Shown piece after piece: positions 7,087 through 14,323 of a stretch of DNA of 15,188 nucleotides. A program made the position numbers and the translations under genes. Position 1 is the first letter of the stretch; the number at the start of each line of letters is the position of its first letter. The notes under the pieces were generated by a model, which was not told where the DNA came from, made no database searches, and worked only from the letters and a program-made list of their open reading frames with translations. The stretch comes from Nitrospirota bacterium. Its GTDB lineage: Bacteria; Nitrospirota; CAKKRA01; 9FT-COMBO-42-15. The stretch is taken from the NCBI GenBank assembly GCA_023248415.1, contig JAHFEP010000052.1, positions 1 through 15,188 on the forward strand, given 5' to 3'.

Positions 7087-7892
7087 ACATCATTGCCTGT
7101 ATAAAACAAGTGCCAGCAAGCGATGCGATAATCAAAATTACTTCTGATGAAAAGGCCGTTGACTTGGCTGAGATGGAAAAGCTCAATGCAAAGCTCTATG
7201 TTGTAAATCCCTACGATGAGTTTGCAGTAGAGGAGGCTGTGCGCACAAAGGAGAAATTCGGCGGAGAGGTTACAGTAATTACAATGGGCAGTGAGAAGGC
7301 TGTGGAGGTGCTCCGCACATGCTTAGCAATGGGCGCTGATAAGGCAGTCCATTTGAAAGACCCTGCCTTTGAAGGCGCAGATTCTTATACAACTGCATTA
7401 GCCCTGTCAGAGGCAATAAAAAAACTCCAATATGATGTAATCTTCTTCGGCAAGCAGGCAATAGATGACGACCTATCAGCAGTAGGTATTTATGTTGCTG
7501 AGTTTTTAGGCCTGCCTCATGTGGGATTGATAAACAAGCTTGAGATAGACGCATCAAATAAAAAGGCAACAGCACAAAGACCGATTGAAGGCGGTATTGA
7601 AAAGATTGAGACAACATTGCCAGCAGTCTTTACATGCCAGAAAGGGCTTAATGAGCCGAGATATGCATCTTTGCCAGGCATTATGAAGGCAAAGAGCAAA
7701 CCCCTGCAGGAGATGAATCTTTCAGCGCTCGGTTTAAAGGCAGAGGATGTTGGCAAAACAGGTGTAAAGATGAGGATTGAAAAGGTTACATTTCCGCCAA
7801 AGAGGAGCGGAGGAAAAAAGATAGAAGGCGAGCCAGCACAGGCAGTAAAGGAATTGGTAAGGCTGTTAAAGGAAGAGGCAAAGGTATTGTAA
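7083..7892 (+). CDS. etfB: Electron transfer flavoprotein beta subunit (second copy, full length)
   Basis: This 269-residue EtfB is complete. It shows C-I-K-Q-V-P at the N-terminus, N-P-Y-D-E-F-A-V-E-E-A, A-M-G-A-D-K-A, the nucleotide-binding loop GKQAIDDD at 123-130, LPAV followed by NEPRYASLPGIMKAK, and a C-terminal arm with the G-E-P-A-Q-A-V-K-E-L-V helix. The family transfers electrons between acyl-CoA dehydrogenases, NADH, ferredoxin or quinones with an EtfA partner. No etfA follows; the next gene is an aldehyde:ferredoxin oxidoreductase, 55 bases downstream. AGGAGG at 7069-7074 sits eight bases before the ATG, inside the toxin stump. It differs clearly from the etfB at the left edge, whose arm is absent, so the two are distinct paralogues and not a recent duplication. 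Its partner may be encoded elsewhere or may be the short EtfA at 2171. Confidence 0.92.
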   Translation: MNIIACIKQVPASDAIIKITSDEKAVDLAEMEKLNAKLYVVNPYDEFAVEEAVRTKEKFGGEVTVITMGSEKAVEVLRTCLAMGADKAVHLKDPAFEGADSYTTALALSEAIKKLQYDVIFFGKQAIDDDLSAVGIYVAEFLGLPHVGLINKLEIDASNKKATAQRPIEGGIEKIETTLPAVFTCQKGLNEPRYASLPGIMKAKSKPLQEMNLSALGLKAEDVGKTGVKMRIEKVTFPPKRSGGKKIEGEPAQAVKELVRLLKEEAKVL

Positions 7893-7901
7893 CGGCTTCG
7901 C

Positions 7902-7944
7902 CGAATTTTAAAATGAAAATTGAAAAATTGAAAATTAAAAATTC
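7902..7944 (+). repeat. AT-rich simple repeat between etfB and the oxidoreductase gene
   Basis: The spacer holds a GAATTTT...AAAAATTC inverted end pair enclosing reiterated AAAATTG units. It is preceded by a tiny hairpin CGGC-TTC-GCCG at 7893-7903. Such A/T-rich reiterations occur between genes in many genomes. There is no clear ribosome site before ATG 7948. I see no other signal in it. Confidence 0.5.
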
Positions 7945-7947
7945 ATA

Positions 7948-9819
7948 ATGGAGAAATGCAGTTTGGCTGGATATATAGGCAAAATATTAGAGATAGACCT
8001 TACAACAAAAAAAAGCAATACAATAACCATATCTGATAAGGATAAAGAGAGGTTTATTGGCGGGAGCGGATTGTCTGCACATCTTTTTTTAGAAAGAGAA
8101 TTGCATAAGGTTGATCCACTCTCAGAAAAAAATGAATTGATAATCATGACAGGCCCTTTAACAGGGACAACCTTGCCAGGCACAGGCAGATTCACTGTGT
8201 GTGCAAAGTCGCCTCTAACAAATATCTGGGGTGAAGGGAATTGCGGCGGGAATTTTGGACCTGAGCTGAAATTTGCAGGTTATGACGGGATTATTGTAAA
8301 GGGTGTATCTGAAAAACCTGTTTATCTTTATATAGAAGATGGAAAGGCAGAGATACGCAATGCTGACGACCTTTGGGGCAATGATACTTATGATGTTACA
8401 GATATTTTAAAAGACAGACATTCAAAGAAGGCAAAGGTCCTTGCCATCGGACAGGCAGGAGAGAATCTTGTTAAATATGCCTGCATTGTAAATGATAAAG
8501 GTGATGTAATCGGCAGGTGCGGGCTTGGCGCTGTGATGGGGCATAAAAGGCTAAAGGCAATAGTTGCAAAAGGCACAGGAAAGGTAAGCCCTGCCCTTTC
8601 TGATGAATACAATACTCTGAGAAAGAAGCTCCTTGAAAAGATAAAGGATAATGTGGTTGCAAAGTCTTTCCGTGAGATGGGCACTGCTGTTGGCATGGAT
8701 TTAGGGCTTTTATCAGGCGATATACCAATAAAGAACTGGAGGCTCGGAGACCACCCTGAGATATCAAAGACAATAACAGGCCCTATAATGAGGGAGAAAT
8801 ATTTAAAAAGGGCAGGTGCCTGTTTTGGATGCCCTATTGCGTGCAAAAGGGTGGTAGAGGTAGCTGACGGCCCATACAAAATAGAGGAAGGCCCGGGGCC
8901 GGAGTATGAGACCCTCTGTGCGCTTGGTGCGATGCCTTTGAATTTTAATCTGCCCCTTTTGATAAAGGCAAATGAGCTTTGCAACAGGTACGGTATTGAC
9001 ACTGTTTCCTGCGGGGCAACTATTGCATTTGCAATGGACTGCTATGAAAATGGTATAATAAAGAAAGCAGATGCAGACGGCATTGAGCTTATTTGGGGCG
9101 ATGGGGATGTTATCCTGACACTCATCAAGAAGATAGCCTTAAGGGAAGGGTTTGGAAAAATTCTTGCTGAAGGCAGCAGGAAGGCAGCAGAGGAAATCGG
9201 CAAGGGTGCTGAGGACTATGCTGTAACTGTTAAGGGTCTTGAGGCAGAGATGCATGACCCGAGGGGATGGCACGGAATGGGTCTGGCGTATGCAACATCA
9301 AACAGGGGTGCAACGCACAGCCAGTCAATGAATGTGCATATAGAGCAGGGCGTAACAATCTATCCTGAGATTTGCCTTGATAAGGATTTCAAAGGACAGG
9401 TTAGCGAAGGCAAGGCAGAGATGACAGTTAAGTCCCAGAATATGGCAATGGTTGTAAATTCGGCAGTGATATGCCTTTTTATAACGAGCTGTATAAGCAT
9501 GGATGATGTTGCAGATATGCTAAGGACAACGACATCATTTGATTATGATAAAAACAAGGTTATGGAGGCAGGCGAGAGGATATGGCTTTTGAAAAGAGGG
9601 ATTAATAACCTTATGGGTGTTACATCTGCTGATGATGCCCTGCCAAAGGCAATAATGACGCCAATAAAGGACGGCGCCTCAGCAGGCTCTGTGCCTGATA
9701 TTGAGCTTATGAAGAAGGAGTTTTATCAGCTCATTGGCCTTGACGAAAAGGGTTGGCCGTTAAAAGAGAGGCTTGAAAGATACGGGCTTGAGGAGTTGAT
9801 AATAAAATTGTATTCATAG
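7948..9819 (+). CDS. Tungsten-dependent aldehyde:ferredoxin oxidoreductase (AOR family)
   Basis: The 623-residue protein is the usual length of AOR-family enzymes, which interconvert aldehydes and carboxylic acids using a tungsten bis-pyranopterin and one [4Fe-4S] cluster, with ferredoxin as partner. The N-terminal pterin domain shows GRFTVCAKSP near 85, G-N-C-G-G-N, and GRCGLGAVMGHKRLKAI near 190-207. The cluster ligands are Cys292, Cys295 and Cys299 (C-F-G-C-P-I-A-C) and probably Cys509, matching the CxxCxxxC...C pattern of Pyrococcus AOR. A conserved G-P-E-Y-E-T and an M-H-D-P-R-G-W-H segment lie near the expected active site. Immediately upstream is an etfB, an uncommon pairing. Together with the acyl-CoA ligase and alcohol dehydrogenase of this window it could link acids, aldehydes and alcohols. 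A benzoyl-CoA reductase (BamB) role is unlikely, because no other Bam subunit is present. Confidence 0.92.
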   Translation: MEKCSLAGYIGKILEIDLTTKKSNTITISDKDKERFIGGSGLSAHLFLERELHKVDPLSEKNELIIMTGPLTGTTLPGTGRFTVCAKSPLTNIWGEGNCGGNFGPELKFAGYDGIIVKGVSEKPVYLYIEDGKAEIRNADDLWGNDTYDVTDILKDRHSKKAKVLAIGQAGENLVKYACIVNDKGDVIGRCGLGAVMGHKRLKAIVAKGTGKVSPALSDEYNTLRKKLLEKIKDNVVAKSFREMGTAVGMDLGLLSGDIPIKNWRLGDHPEISKTITGPIMREKYLKRAGACFGCPIACKRVVEVADGPYKIEEGPGPEYETLCALGAMPLNFNLPLLIKANELCNRYGIDTVSCGATIAFAMDCYENGIIKKADADGIELIWGDGDVILTLIKKIALREGFGKILAEGSRKAAEEIGKGAEDYAVTVKGLEAEMHDPRGWHGMGLAYATSNRGATHSQSMNVHIEQGVTIYPEICLDKDFKGQVSEGKAEMTVKSQNMAMVVNSAVICLFITSCISMDDVADMLRTTTSFDYDKNKVMEAGERIWLLKRGINNLMGVTSADDALPKAIMTPIKDGASAGSVPDIELMKKEFYQLIGLDEKGWPLKERLERYGLEELIIKLYS

Positions 9820-9829
9820 GGGGGGAATT

Positions 9830-10117
9830 ATGATACCAAAAGATGAATTTGACAAGGTTATCAGCATTGCCGAGAAATACAGCATCAGGGAACTATATTT
9901 AATTGGTTCTGCTTTATACAAGAAGCCAGAGGAGGTCAACGACTATGATTTTGCTGTGCGAGGTGTTCCAAAAGGGAAGTTCTTTAAGTTTTATGGAGAA
10001 CTATTAAGGGTGATGACTAAGAATGTTGATTTAATAGACCTTTCAGGAAAGAAAACAAAATTTAAGGATATAATAAGACGGGAAGGCAAACTTATATATG
10101 CTGGTTCAAAGGCTTAA
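9830..10117 (+). CDS. mntA: MNT-type nucleotidyltransferase antitoxin (MntA-like)
   Basis: The 95-residue protein is a minimal nucleotidyltransferase. It has Gly26-Ser27, then ten residues, then Asp38-Tyr-Asp40, which is exactly the GSX10DXD motif of MntA antitoxins. A third acidic residue, Asp67, lies in N-V-D-L-I-D. In characterised systems MntA adds AMP to a tyrosine of the HEPN toxin HepT and so silences it. The usual A-R-G after GS is not present (GSALYK here), so activity should not be taken for granted. A strong G-rich ribosome site lies in the 10-base gap after the oxidoreductase gene. The frame overlaps the HEPN gene by 20 bases. The module looks like an insertion into a metabolic gene row. 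Confidence 0.8.
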   Translation: MIPKDEFDKVISIAEKYSIRELYLIGSALYKKPEEVNDYDFAVRGVPKGKFFKFYGELLRVMTKNVDLIDLSGKKTKFKDIIRREGKLIYAGSKA

Positions 10118-10532
10118 AGAATACTGTGACGCAGAATTTGAAAATATAGATGCTGTTATATCTGAGCTGAAGTCAGTAGTTAAGTCAAAGAAAGTTAAAT
10201 ATTCAACTGCTGAATTAGCTGCTATAGCAACCTTTATTCATAATTGCTATAATGGCATTGAAAATATTTTAAAAAGAATCTTTCTGTCAAAGCATGGTAA
10301 GATTAAGAGTGCTGCCACATGGCATAAAGACTTGCTCAAGGCTTCGTTAGAGCAGAAAATTATTACAAATGGCTTATATGAAACTCTATCTAATTACCTT
10401 TCTTTTAGACATTTTTTTGTTCACGCTTACAGTTTTAATATACGGTGGGAAGAATTAAAACCACTTGCTGATAATCTTGAAAATACCTTAAAGGATTTTA
10501 AAACAGCAGTCTATGAGTTTCTTGATAAGTAA
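10098..10532 (+). CDS. hepT: HEPN-domain toxin (HepT-like ribonuclease)
   Basis: The 144-residue, mainly helical protein carries R104-H-F-F-V-H109-A-Y111, a full RX4HXY motif. In HepT toxins the Arg and His form the ribonuclease site and the Tyr is the residue AMPylated by MntA. The upstream MNT gene overlaps this one, so the two are a toxin-antitoxin pair. Here the antitoxin comes first, whereas the characterised Shewanella pair has the toxin first. The coding sequence is more AT-rich by eye than the neighbouring metabolic genes, consistent with transfer. The start at 10098 has GGAAGG about 11 bases upstream. RNA target and phenotype cannot be predicted. Confidence 0.8.
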   Translation: MLVQRLKEYCDAEFENIDAVISELKSVVKSKKVKYSTAELAAIATFIHNCYNGIENILKRIFLSKHGKIKSAATWHKDLLKASLEQKIITNGLYETLSNYLSFRHFFVHAYSFNIRWEELKPLADNLENTLKDFKTAVYEFLDK

Positions 10533-10584
10533 AACAGAATAACTTATTGGTCAGATATTTTTCAAGCTAAGAAAGGAGAGTCTT

Positions 10585-10788
10585 ATGGAAGAGGAAAAAT
10601 TGTTTGAGGTTTTTAAGATAGCAATTGATAAGGAGCATGAGGCCTCTGAGTTTTATACAAAGGCAGCGCAAAATACAAAGGATGTGGAGGCAAAGGCGCT
10701 CTTTGAAAAATTTGCATTAGTAGAATTAGAGCACGAAAGGGCATTGCAGGAGACATATAGAAGAATGAAGGCAAAATACATAGTGTAA
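10585..10788 (+). CDS. Minimal ferritin-like/rubrerythrin-like diiron protein
   Basis: This 67-residue protein consists of two predicted helices. The first has Glu17 in K-E-H-E-A-S-E-F-Y, the second has Glu47-x-x-His50 in V-E-L-E-H, matching one half of the diiron site of rubrerythrin (E...ExxH). Normal rubrerythrins have four helices with two such sets, plus a rubredoxin-like tail; here only half a bundle exists, so a metal site would need two or more chains, as in encapsulated ferritins. There is no encapsulin gene in the window. A good ribosome site (GAAAGGAGAG) precedes ATG 10585. The gene ends 11 bases before an SCP2-like gene. A role in peroxide defence or iron handling is inference. 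Confidence 0.75.
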   Translation: MEEEKLFEVFKIAIDKEHEASEFYTKAAQNTKDVEAKALFEKFALVELEHERALQETYRRMKAKYIV

Positions 10789-10795
10789 GGAGGGG
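10787..10795 (+). promoter_or_regulatory. Ribosome binding site for the GTG-initiated SCP2-like gene
   Basis: AAGGAGGGG overlaps the stop codon of the ferritin-like gene. Its AGGAGG core lies six bases before GTG 10800. This supports both the GTG start and coupled translation of the two genes. Confidence 0.65.
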
Positions 10796-10799
10796 AACG

Positions 10800-11219
10800 G
10801 TGTTTACTTTTCCAAGTAATGAATGGATAGTTGAGTTCAGGAATGTAATAAATTCAAGCGAAAAATATAAAGAGGTTGCTGCACAGTGGGAAGGGGATGT
10901 TTCTTTTATATGCCTTGCAAATCCAACAATTGGTCTAAATGAGGACTTTGCTATATGGACAGACCTGTATCACGGTGAATGTCGTGAGGCAAAGCATTCG
11001 TTAGTGGAAGACGCCCAAAAGGCGAAGTATGTAATCACTGGCGATTACAGCCGATGGAAGCAGGTAATAAAAAAGGAGCTTGACCCGATTAAAGGTATGA
11101 TGCAGGGGAAACTAAAACTTAAAGGAGACCTGCCGACCATTGTTAAGTTTATCAAGGCAGCGCAGGAGCTTGTTGAGTGCAGCAGCAAAGTGCCGAGCAG
11201 GTTTTTGGATGAAGGTTAA
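10800..11219 (+). CDS. SCP2-like (sterol carrier protein fold) small protein
   Basis: The 139-residue protein ends with a pattern typical of SCP2-like lipid- or acyl-CoA-binding domains: G-D-Y-S-R-W-K-Q-V, D-P-I-K-G-M-M-Q-G-K-L-K-L-K-G-D, then a hydrophobic helix leading to S-R-F-L-D. SCP2 domains hold a hydrophobic ligand in a tunnel closed by this last part. The N-terminal half (F-P-S-N-E-W, W-E-G-D-V-S-F) fits the family's first strands. No signal peptide or membrane segment is seen, so it should be cytosolic. It follows the ferritin-like gene closely and is likely co-expressed with it. Natural ligand unknown; a hydrophobic acyl-CoA or acid would fit the surrounding genes. A second SCP2-like gene lies at 13845 and is only distantly similar. 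Confidence 0.75.
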   Translation: MFTFPSNEWIVEFRNVINSSEKYKEVAAQWEGDVSFICLANPTIGLNEDFAIWTDLYHGECREAKHSLVEDAQKAKYVITGDYSRWKQVIKKELDPIKGMMQGKLKLKGDLPTIVKFIKAAQELVECSSKVPSRFLDEG

Positions 11220-11230
11220 ATTAGCTTTTT

Positions 11231-11262
11231 GCCATTCTGAGCGCAACGAGGAATCTCGTTTT
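11231..11262 (+). repeat. Dispersed intergenic repeat with small hairpin
   Basis: GCCATTCTGAGCGCAACGAG followed by GAATCTCG resembles the widely dispersed 'ATTCTGAGCG...GAATCTC' intergenic repeat. It contains a perfect 5-bp stem ACGAG/CTCGT (11246-11250/11255-11259) with loop GAAT, then TTTT AT. It could act as a weak terminator of the ferritin/SCP2 pair, but the stem is short. It ends only a few bases before the histidine kinase start. Confidence 0.55.
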
Positions 11263-11264
11263 AT

Positions 11265-12680
11265 ATGATTAATCTTGATAACAAATATCGTTTCTGGTCA
11301 TTGGTAGCTTTAGGCTGTCTTATTTTTATTGGGGCAGTTTTATCGCTTAAGATTCCAGCAAAAGTCAGGCAGGGAGAAAATGGCCAAAAGGCGATTCAGA
11401 TGCTGGATGCCATGAGGCGCCCATTCCTTGAGATTAGAGAGATAGAAAACCGTCTGATTAAAACAAATGATCAAAAAACGCATTATGATTTTGCCAATGC
11501 TGTAAAAGCCGCCAACTCACTTCTTCTCCGTTACAAGGAATTATCGCTATACAATCCTGAGCTGCTTGACAGTGTCAACGATTTATCAAAGGAATATGAA
11601 AACTGGATAACATCTGAGCAGCAGCTATTTGCTGATTACAAAGATGCATCTTCCAATAAAAGCCTTTTGATGAAAAGTAAACATATCTCTGATGAGGCGA
11701 CCTCGGCAGTAGCGCTTTTTTTAAAGACCATGAATAAACTTGGAGAAGGGGAAATCCCCATTCACAAGGATATTGCCATAGGACGTAATGCCAACCGTAT
11801 GCTTTATATAATGGCAGGCCTGTTATTTATATATATAATTGGCCTTGTATTTTTACAGCAACAGACAAGGGCCCGCACACTTCAGATATTGCTGCATGAC
11901 CGTTCCTCTGCACTGAAATTAGCAGAGGAAAAGTCCGTGGAACTTGAAGCTGCTTTGTTGGAGGTGGAATCGGCATCAAGGGCAAAAAGTGAATTTCTGG
12001 CAAATGTGTCACATGAGCTAAGGACGCCGCTTAATTCAGTAATTGGATTTTCTGAGCTGCTCAAGGACCTTTCCTTTGGTGAACTTAATGAAAAACAAAA
12101 GAGCTATGTTAACCACATTCATAGTTCAGGTGAACAGCTCTTGAATCTTATAAATGACATCCTTGACCTCTCAAGGATTGAGGCAGGAAGGGCTGAGATA
12201 AGATTGGATAAGATGAAACTAACTAATACCATTAAAGATATTTCCCAGATGTTTAAGGAAAGAGCGACTAATAATAACATAGAAATTACAATTGAAATTG
12301 AAAAGGAAATAAAGGATATTGAAGCAGATGAGCAGAAAATAAAACAGGTTTTGTCTAATCTGCTCAGCAATGCCATTAAGTTTACTCCTGCCGGCGGAAG
12401 CATACATATCCGCGCACGGGCGCCGCAACCCGACTTTGTAGAAATTTCTGTTGAGGACACTGGCATAGGTATAAAACCTGAAGATATACCAGGGCTATTT
12501 AAGCCCTTTTCTCAGCTTGAGCCTGTTTACACCAAGACGACTAAAGGGGTAGGTCTCGGACTGGCATTGGCAAAAAGACTGGTTGAACTATACGGTGGAA
12601 GAATATGGGTTGAAAGCGAATATAGAAAAGGGAGCAAATTTATTTTTACTATACCGATTGAGCAAAAAAATAGAGAATAA
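11265..12680 (+). CDS. Membrane-bound sensor histidine kinase
   Basis: The 471-residue protein has a first membrane segment at about 10-29, an extracytoplasmic helical sensor region of about 150 residues without a recognised domain, and a second membrane segment at about 179-197. After a coiled-coil linker comes the HisKA phosphoacceptor His250 in S-H-E-L-R-T-P-L-N, then the ATPase domain with N box (Asn365, Asn369), G1 box DTGIGI (398-403), F-K-P-F, and G2 box GVGLG (428-432). No receiver domain and no HAMP motif are obvious. The topology suggests sensing of an external or membrane signal. No response regulator is adjacent; the receiver protein at 2955 is the only candidate partner in the window. 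ATG 11265 fits the position of the first membrane segment but lacks a proper ribosome site and lies just after a repeat hairpin. Confidence 0.92.
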   Translation: MINLDNKYRFWSLVALGCLIFIGAVLSLKIPAKVRQGENGQKAIQMLDAMRRPFLEIREIENRLIKTNDQKTHYDFANAVKAANSLLLRYKELSLYNPELLDSVNDLSKEYENWITSEQQLFADYKDASSNKSLLMKSKHISDEATSAVALFLKTMNKLGEGEIPIHKDIAIGRNANRMLYIMAGLLFIYIIGLVFLQQQTRARTLQILLHDRSSALKLAEEKSVELEAALLEVESASRAKSEFLANVSHELRTPLNSVIGFSELLKDLSFGELNEKQKSYVNHIHSSGEQLLNLINDILDLSRIEAGRAEIRLDKMKLTNTIKDISQMFKERATNNNIEITIEIEKEIKDIEADEQKIKQVLSNLLSNAIKFTPAGGSIHIRARAPQPDFVEISVEDTGIGIKPEDIPGLFKPFSQLEPVYTKTTKGVGLGLALAKRLVELYGGRIWVESEYRKGSKFIFTIPIEQKNRE

Positions 12681-12684
12681 AAAT

Positions 12685-13851
12685 ATGCCAAATTATACAA
12701 CAGACCTTTCTTTTAATTTTAATAACCCCACAAAGATCGTCTTTGGGATTGGCGCCATAAATGATATTGGGCCTGAGGTGGACGGCCTTAATAAAAAGAG
12801 GGCTGTAATAATTACAGATGAGGGGCTTGCTGCAACAGGAATAATTGACAGGATAAAAGAGCTTCTCGGCAAGAGATGCGTCGGCATCTTTTCAGAGGTG
12901 AAGCCTGATACAGGGGTATACATTATTGATAGAGGGGTGAAATATGCGAAGGGGCTTGATGCTGATATACTGATAAGTGTTGGCGGCGGAAGCTCCATTG
13001 ATACAGCTAAGGCAATGGCAATACTCCTGACAGAAGGCGGCAGGCTTGAGGATTATCAGGGATGGCAGATTTTAAAGAGACCGCTTATACCGCATATTGC
13101 TGTTCCAACAACAGCAGGCACAGGGAGCGAGGTTACCTATGTTGCAGTTGTAAAGGAGCATGACAGGGGGATAAAGCTCGTCTTTGGTGATAACCATCTT
13201 ATACCAAATACAGCAATCTTAGACCCTGAACTGACCATTAACCTTCCTCCTGATATAACTGCCTCAACAGGGATGGATGCCTTGTCTCATGCCATTGAAT
13301 CTATGCACTCTTTACAGAGGCAGCCTATGACAGACGGCCTTGCTTTGCAGGCAATCAGGATGATATTTAATTATCTGTCGGTTTGCGTTGAAAATGGCAA
13401 AGACATTGCTGCACGAGGACAGATGCAGATTGCAGCGACAATGGCAGGGATTGCCTTTTCAAATGCGCAGCTTGGTATTGTCCATGCAATGGCACATGCA
13501 GTGGGCGCAAGATTCGGCGTGCCGCACGGCGTGGCAAATGCCATACTTCTTCCCTATGGAATGGAGTATAACATGGATATATGCGGGGATGAGTATGCCA
13601 TGATTGCAGAGGCAGCAGGGATAGATATTCATAAGAAAACAAAAAGGGAGGCTGCGGAGATGGCAGTTTTTGCTGTAAAGAGATTGACTGAGGAGATAGG
13701 GCTTCCAACGCGGCTCCGCGATGTCAATGTAACAAAAGATGGATTTGCTGCTTGTGCAGAAAATGCAATGGCTGACCCGTCCATTGTATATAATCCGCGA
13801 ACGCCTTCTGGCACGGAGGATATATTAAAGCTATTGGAGAAGGCATGGTAG
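12685..13851 (+). CDS. Iron-containing (group III) alcohol dehydrogenase
   Basis: The 388-residue protein has the two-domain group III alcohol dehydrogenase layout. The NAD(P)-binding half carries G-G-G-S-S-I-D-T-A-K near 99-108 and A-V-P-T-T-A-G-T-G-S-E-V near 139. The metal ligands are Asp198 and His202 (G-M-D-A-L-S-H), His267 (I-V-H-A-M-A-H) and His281 (V-P-H-G), with the same spacing as Asp196/His200/His263/His277 of E. coli FucO. It would reduce an aldehyde to an alcohol or the reverse with NAD(P)H and iron. ATG 12685 lies four bases after the histidine kinase stop and starts at the family-typical position; a longer in-frame start at 12583 lies within the kinase gene and adds unrelated residues. 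Aldehydes from the AOR upstream are a plausible substrate (inference). Chain length is not readable. Confidence 0.93.
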   Translation: MPNYTTDLSFNFNNPTKIVFGIGAINDIGPEVDGLNKKRAVIITDEGLAATGIIDRIKELLGKRCVGIFSEVKPDTGVYIIDRGVKYAKGLDADILISVGGGSSIDTAKAMAILLTEGGRLEDYQGWQILKRPLIPHIAVPTTAGTGSEVTYVAVVKEHDRGIKLVFGDNHLIPNTAILDPELTINLPPDITASTGMDALSHAIESMHSLQRQPMTDGLALQAIRMIFNYLSVCVENGKDIAARGQMQIAATMAGIAFSNAQLGIVHAMAHAVGARFGVPHGVANAILLPYGMEYNMDICGDEYAMIAEAAGIDIHKKTKREAAEMAVFAVKRLTEEIGLPTRLRDVNVTKDGFAACAENAMADPSIVYNPRTPSGTEDILKLLEKAW

Positions 13852-14309
13852 ATGTAGCCCAGAATACAGAATACAGAAGCCAGAAGTCAGATGTAAGAAT
13901 TGAGCTTGATAAAGGCGCAAAGGAGAATGGCCTGGCAAATATCCTCTTTGAACTAATAAAGCAGAATATAGAAAGAAGGCCTGAGAAGATAAATGACATT
14001 CAAAGGCTGAATACCATTGTCAGCCTTTCTGCGAATGATATTGATGTTTCTGCGTTTCTGAAATTTGCAGATGGAAAACTTATGATTGAGGATAAGGCAT
14101 CTGGGATTCCAGAGATAGAGATAACTACAGATTCAGAGACCATATTGGATTTGTGCAGGATAAGGATTATAAGCAGTCTGCCTTATTATTTTGATGAGAC
14201 TGGCAGAGGGATAATAAAGAAACTGTTTACAGGCAGATTAAAAATAAGAGGGCTTTTTGCTCATCCGATTAAGCTGACCCGATTTACAAGGATAATGTCA
14301 GTGGTTTGA
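13845..14309 (+). CDS. SCP2-like lipid-binding protein with repeat-derived N-terminus
   Basis: The 154-residue protein overlaps the alcohol dehydrogenase by seven bases and has a GGAG ribosome site, so they are likely co-translated. The C-terminal two thirds fit the SCP2-like fold: F-A-D-G-K-L-M-I-E near 69, I-E-I-T-T-D-S-E near 90, and F-T-G-R-L-K-I-R-G-L-F-A-H-P near 128, the segment preceding the lid helix. A hydrophobic ligand such as an acyl chain is likely. Residues about 6-16 (Q-N-T-E-Y-R-S-Q-K-S-D) are encoded by a CAGAATACAGAATACAGAAG-type simple repeat otherwise typical of spacers. The N-terminal extension may therefore be recent and non-functional, or the true start may be downstream at a non-ATG codon. 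Together with the SCP2-like gene at 10800 this gives two such proteins in 4 kb. Confidence 0.72.
   Translation: MVDVAQNTEYRSQKSDVRIELDKGAKENGLANILFELIKQNIERRPEKINDIQRLNTIVSLSANDIDVSAFLKFADGKLMIEDKASGIPEIEITTDSETILDLCRIRIISSLPYYFDETGRGIIKKLFTGRLKIRGLFAHPIKLTRFTRIMSVV
13860..13890 (+). repeat. CAGAATACAGAA-type simple repeat inside a coding region
   Basis: Consecutive CAGAATA, CAGAATA, CAGAAGC, CAGAAGT units form a short reiterated tract. It is read in frame within the first 20 codons of the SCP2-like gene. Similar tracts are usually intergenic. Confidence 0.6.
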
Positions 14310-14323
14310 CGGCTTTGTAAAAA

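Noticed and set aside
7087..7300. Continuation of the PIN toxin in another frame.
   Set aside because: This stretch is the well-conserved N-terminus of EtfB; no PIN motifs (later acidic residues) appear in other frames.
12583..12684. Longer start for the alcohol dehydrogenase.
   Set aside because: It lies wholly within the G2-box region of the histidine kinase gene in another frame.
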